From positions 1 through 17,288 of the forward strand of contig JAJFJI010000055.1 of the NCBI GenBank assembly GCA_021774205.1: a stretch of DNA of 17,288 nucleotides, written 5' to 3'. The notes below the pieces were generated by a model, which had not been told where the DNA came from, did not search any database, and saw nothing but the letters and a program-made list of their open reading frames with translations. The stretch's first letter is position 1. Each line of letters opens with the position of its first letter. A program made the translations under genes and the position numbers. Source of the DNA: Nitrosomonas sp. GTDB lineage: Bacteria > Pseudomonadota > Gammaproteobacteria > Burkholderiales > Nitrosomonadaceae. Below, piece after piece: positions 15,292-17,288 of the stretch.

Positions 15292-16523
15292 GTGAGAAAC
15301 AAGATGTTTTGTCTGATGTCAGTCTGTGTGCCGAAAAATGGCATGATAGAACAGCAAAGTTTGCACTATTTTTTTTCTGCATTGCATTGTGGCACAACAC
15401 CATAGTCTGGCTTGCTTTTCTAGTTTTGATCGTGGCCTGGGTTTTGGATGGTGGTCATCGTCGATTGGGGGAGACGATTAAAGAGCCTTTGGTGCTTGCA
15501 ATATTAATATTATGTGGTTTTCTGGCATTGGGGATGCTTTGGGGTGACTCCCCTGAAGCGGGTCTTTTGAGATGGAAAAAATATTTTATTTTGTTGGCTT
15601 TTATTCCTTTTCTGTCCCTGCTGAACAAAACGCGGCTACCTTGGGCAATTGGTCCGTTATTGGTGGGATATTCAACTATTCTAGTTATTGGCGTATACCA
15701 GTGGATGATTGTAGGGGGGCAAGGTATTCCGTTTCTTAGAATCAGTTACCTTACTTTTTCAGCCATGCTGGGGATAGGGACTATCGTGACGCTCTGCCTG
15801 ACCATTACAAGTAATAATATAAAAATTAACTTGCTGGGATGGGGTGTTGCGCTTTTATTGTTGTTTATCCAGTTTAATCAGCATGCGCGAGGCCTTTTAC
15901 TGGCGACACTTTTAACCTCGGCCTTTTTAATTCTTTTGTGCTATAAAACAGAAATCAGAAAATTGCTTGGCATGACAGTGGTTTTGGTTGTTGTGGTTGT
16001 GACGTTTGCGTATAGTAGCAATAGTTTTCAAGAAAGACTTGCTGTGGCGAGAGATGATATAAAACTGACGCAACAAGATAGATACGATTCCAGCTTGGGA
16101 TATCGCCTGGCGCTTTGGGATGTTGGTCTATTTGGTATTTCTCAACGGCCCTGGTTTGGTCATGGTACGGGCTCGCCGGAGCGCTATTTTGATGAAACAG
16201 TCGTGACTTATAAAGGCGGGGTATACCAAGGCCTGTCCACATTTCATAAAACCTCCCATTACCATAATGATTTGATTGAGATCGGGATGCATATTGGTTT
16301 GTTTGGACTGTTGGCTTTTGCCTTTCTCTTGTGGAGCTGGTTTAAAACGTTAAAAAATCATCAGCTAACTTTACTGGGTGCCACTTTGGTTTGTTTTATC
16401 TTTTTAGCTGGGATGACAGACGCTTTTATTCTCTATAGCCGAATTCCTGCTTTAATGTTTGTTATAACCGCAATTCTGGTTTGCTGGCAGAGAGAAAATG
16501 GACCGGTATCCAGAGAGTTATAG
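15288..16523 (+). CDS. O-antigen ligase / Wzy-type polytopic membrane protein
   Basis: The product has 411 residues with roughly ten to twelve hydrophobic segments from ~25 to ~400, the layout of the WaaL/Wzy_C superfamily. Family features are the FNQHARGLLLA stretch (~195-205), the periplasmic loop with GYRLALWDVGLFG (Arg ~271) and FGHGTGSPERYF, and HYHNDLIEIGMHIGLFGLL (~324), holding the conserved His of the ligase active loop. The family joins undecaprenyl-linked glycan to lipid A-core (ligase) or polymerises repeats (Wzy) on the periplasmic side; sequence alone does not separate the two. Its start overlaps the stop of the GT2 remnant. Position after the transferase and methyltransferase genes supports a surface-glycan role. 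Confidence 0.85.
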   Translation: MSEKQDVLSDVSLCAEKWHDRTAKFALFFFCIALWHNTIVWLAFLVLIVAWVLDGGHRRLGETIKEPLVLAILILCGFLALGMLWGDSPEAGLLRWKKYFILLAFIPFLSLLNKTRLPWAIGPLLVGYSTILVIGVYQWMIVGGQGIPFLRISYLTFSAMLGIGTIVTLCLTITSNNIKINLLGWGVALLLLFIQFNQHARGLLLATLLTSAFLILLCYKTEIRKLLGMTVVLVVVVVTFAYSSNSFQERLAVARDDIKLTQQDRYDSSLGYRLALWDVGLFGISQRPWFGHGTGSPERYFDETVVTYKGGVYQGLSTFHKTSHYHNDLIEIGMHIGLFGLLAFAFLLWSWFKTLKNHQLTLLGATLVCFIFLAGMTDAFILYSRIPALMFVITAILVCWQRENGPVSREL

Positions 16524-16542
16524 CAACTGTTCAGTTTGCGAT

Positions 16543-16560
16543 CATTTTTCAAGAAAAATG
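16543..16560 (+). terminator. Weak AT-rich hairpin after the ligase gene
   Basis: CATTTTT (16543-16549) and AAAAATG (16554-16560) pair perfectly around a CAAG loop, 20 bases after the ligase stop. There is no GC-rich stem and only a short T-run, so termination would be weak at best. Confidence 0.2.
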
Positions 16561-16592
16561 GTTTATGGGAGTTAAAATGACCCAGGAAATCA

Positions 16593-16661
16593 ATGAATTA
16601 TAAGATTATGCTTTTGTGGCGGTTGTTGTTGATTAACTTTATTATCTGTAGTTGGTCATAA
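16593..16661 (+). CDS. Possible 22-residue hydrophobic peptide
   Basis: ATG 16593 follows an AGGA motif (16584-16587) at good spacing and encodes a 22-residue peptide: two Lys/Arg-flanked hydrophobic stretches (MLLW, LLLINFIIC) ending in SWS. It resembles a signal-sequence fragment. It may be a real leader or small membrane peptide, the broken start of a lost gene, or chance. Nothing else supports it. Confidence 0.15.
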   Translation: MNYKIMLLWRLLLINFIICSWS

Positions 16662-16691
16662 AATAGTTTAATTGGTTTTCTTGATGAGAAA

Positions 16692-17288
16692 ATGATGGTA
16701 AAAATGCACTGTCCGGCTATGTTGAATCCTGGCGAAGTTAATCCGGTTGATCCGGCGATTGAAGAATATATGCTTCGTTTAGCAAGCCAAGCGAATCACG
16801 CCGTTTTGGCGGATATGGAGGCCCTGGCAAGGGAGAGTAACTTTCCGATTGTTAATCGTTTGGTTGGCATGTTTCTTGAAACCCAAGCAAAAATGATCAA
16901 TGCTAAGCGCGTATTTGAATTTGGTAGCGGCTATGGTTATTCTGCTTACTGGTTTACTAGGGCGGTAGGTGCAAATGGAGAAGTTATTTGTAGTGATGGC
17001 GATCCACAAAATAAAGATAAAGCTGAGCAATATCTAACCTCTGTAGCATTATGGGATAGAGTTGATTTCCATGTTGGTTATGCGCAAGCAATTTTTGCCC
17101 AAACAAGCGGGTTATTTGATATATGCTACAACGATGTTGATAAGGGCGATTATCCTGCCATATGGCATATGGCAAAAGATCGTATTCGTCCAGGCGGGTT
17201 ATATATCGCTGATAATGTACTTTGGCATGGGCGTGTGGCAGCTGAAAGCTATACTGATGTTGTTCCTGGCTGGACTGAAGCAATTCTT
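16692..17288 (+). CDS. SAM-dependent O-methyltransferase, caffeoyl-CoA OMT-like (3' end outside window)
   Basis: The frame is open from ATG 16692 to the window edge (199 codons, incomplete); ATGs at 16695 and 16704 are alternative starts. The fold is that of family 3 O-methyltransferases: RVFEFGSGYGYSAYWFTRAV is motif I (SAM glycine loop), NGEVICSDGDPQN carries the acidic residue for the ribose, LFDICYNDVDKGDYP stands where the metal-binding DADKxxY region lies, and RIRPGGLYIADNVLWHGRVA is the family's C-terminal signature. These enzymes methylate hydroxyls of small molecules with divalent metal. The usual FIDADK reads YNDVDK here, keeping the central Asp and Lys. It follows the ligase by 168 bases, so it may or may not belong to the glycan locus. 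Confidence 0.88.
   Translation, partial: MMVKMHCPAMLNPGEVNPVDPAIEEYMLRLASQANHAVLADMEALARESNFPIVNRLVGMFLETQAKMINAKRVFEFGSGYGYSAYWFTRAVGANGEVICSDGDPQNKDKAEQYLTSVALWDRVDFHVGYAQAIFAQTSGLFDICYNDVDKGDYPAIWHMAKDRIRPGGLYIADNVLWHGRVAAESYTDVVPGWTEAIL

Overview
The window reads as chromosomal DNA of a Gram-negative bacterium, most likely a beta- or gammaproteobacterium of moderate GC content. This rests on an O-antigen-ligase-type membrane protein, a KdsB-type CMP-sugar-acid synthetase, a CHASE2-GGDEF-EAL signalling protein and a Tat-exported PhoX-family protein. I cannot name the genus from sequence alone. No rRNA, tRNA, CRISPR array, insertion sequence or integrase was seen.

Left part (1-4983, + strand). 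The window opens inside a CHASE2-TM-PAS-GGDEF-EAL protein. Its EAL half looks intact, but its GGDEF half lacks the usual first metal-binding Asp. Next comes a heavily decayed gene for an FMN-binding glutamate-synthase-family protein, with several frameshifts, a stop and two internal deletions. After a 409-base gap lies a membrane GGDEF protein whose signature has degenerated to AGGKF while its RxxD c-di-GMP-binding I-site is kept, so it is more likely a c-di-GMP sensor than a cyclase.

Middle part (5021-11002, all - strand). A Tat-exported PhoX/DUF839 protein is followed, further upstream in transcription, by a tight six-gene operon. In transcription order it is: KdsB-like cytidylyltransferase, HpaI-type pyruvate aldolase, D-2-hydroxyacid dehydrogenase, NAD-dependent sugar epimerase/dehydratase, HAD phosphatase and 6-phosphogluconolactonase-like protein. 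Gaps are 9 bases or less, and two junctions are ATGA overlaps. The set looks like a route that builds, dephosphorylates and CMP-activates a 3-deoxy-2-ulosonic-acid-type sugar by aldol addition of pyruvate rather than by PEP-dependent Kdo-8-phosphate synthase. That is the most interesting hypothesis in the window.

Right part (11249-17288, + strand), divergent from the operon across a 246-base intergenic region. Two closely related glycosyl/glycerophosphotransferase-like genes flank an FkbM-family methyltransferase. They are followed by the wreck of a GT2 glycosyltransferase, an O-antigen-ligase/Wzy-type polytopic membrane protein, and a SAM-dependent O-methyltransferase cut by the window edge. 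Together the middle and right parts look like a surface-polysaccharide (O-antigen or core) locus: an activated unusual sugar is made by the minus-strand operon, then transferred, methylated and ligated by plus-strand products. The functional link is inferred from gene order and is not shown by the sequence.
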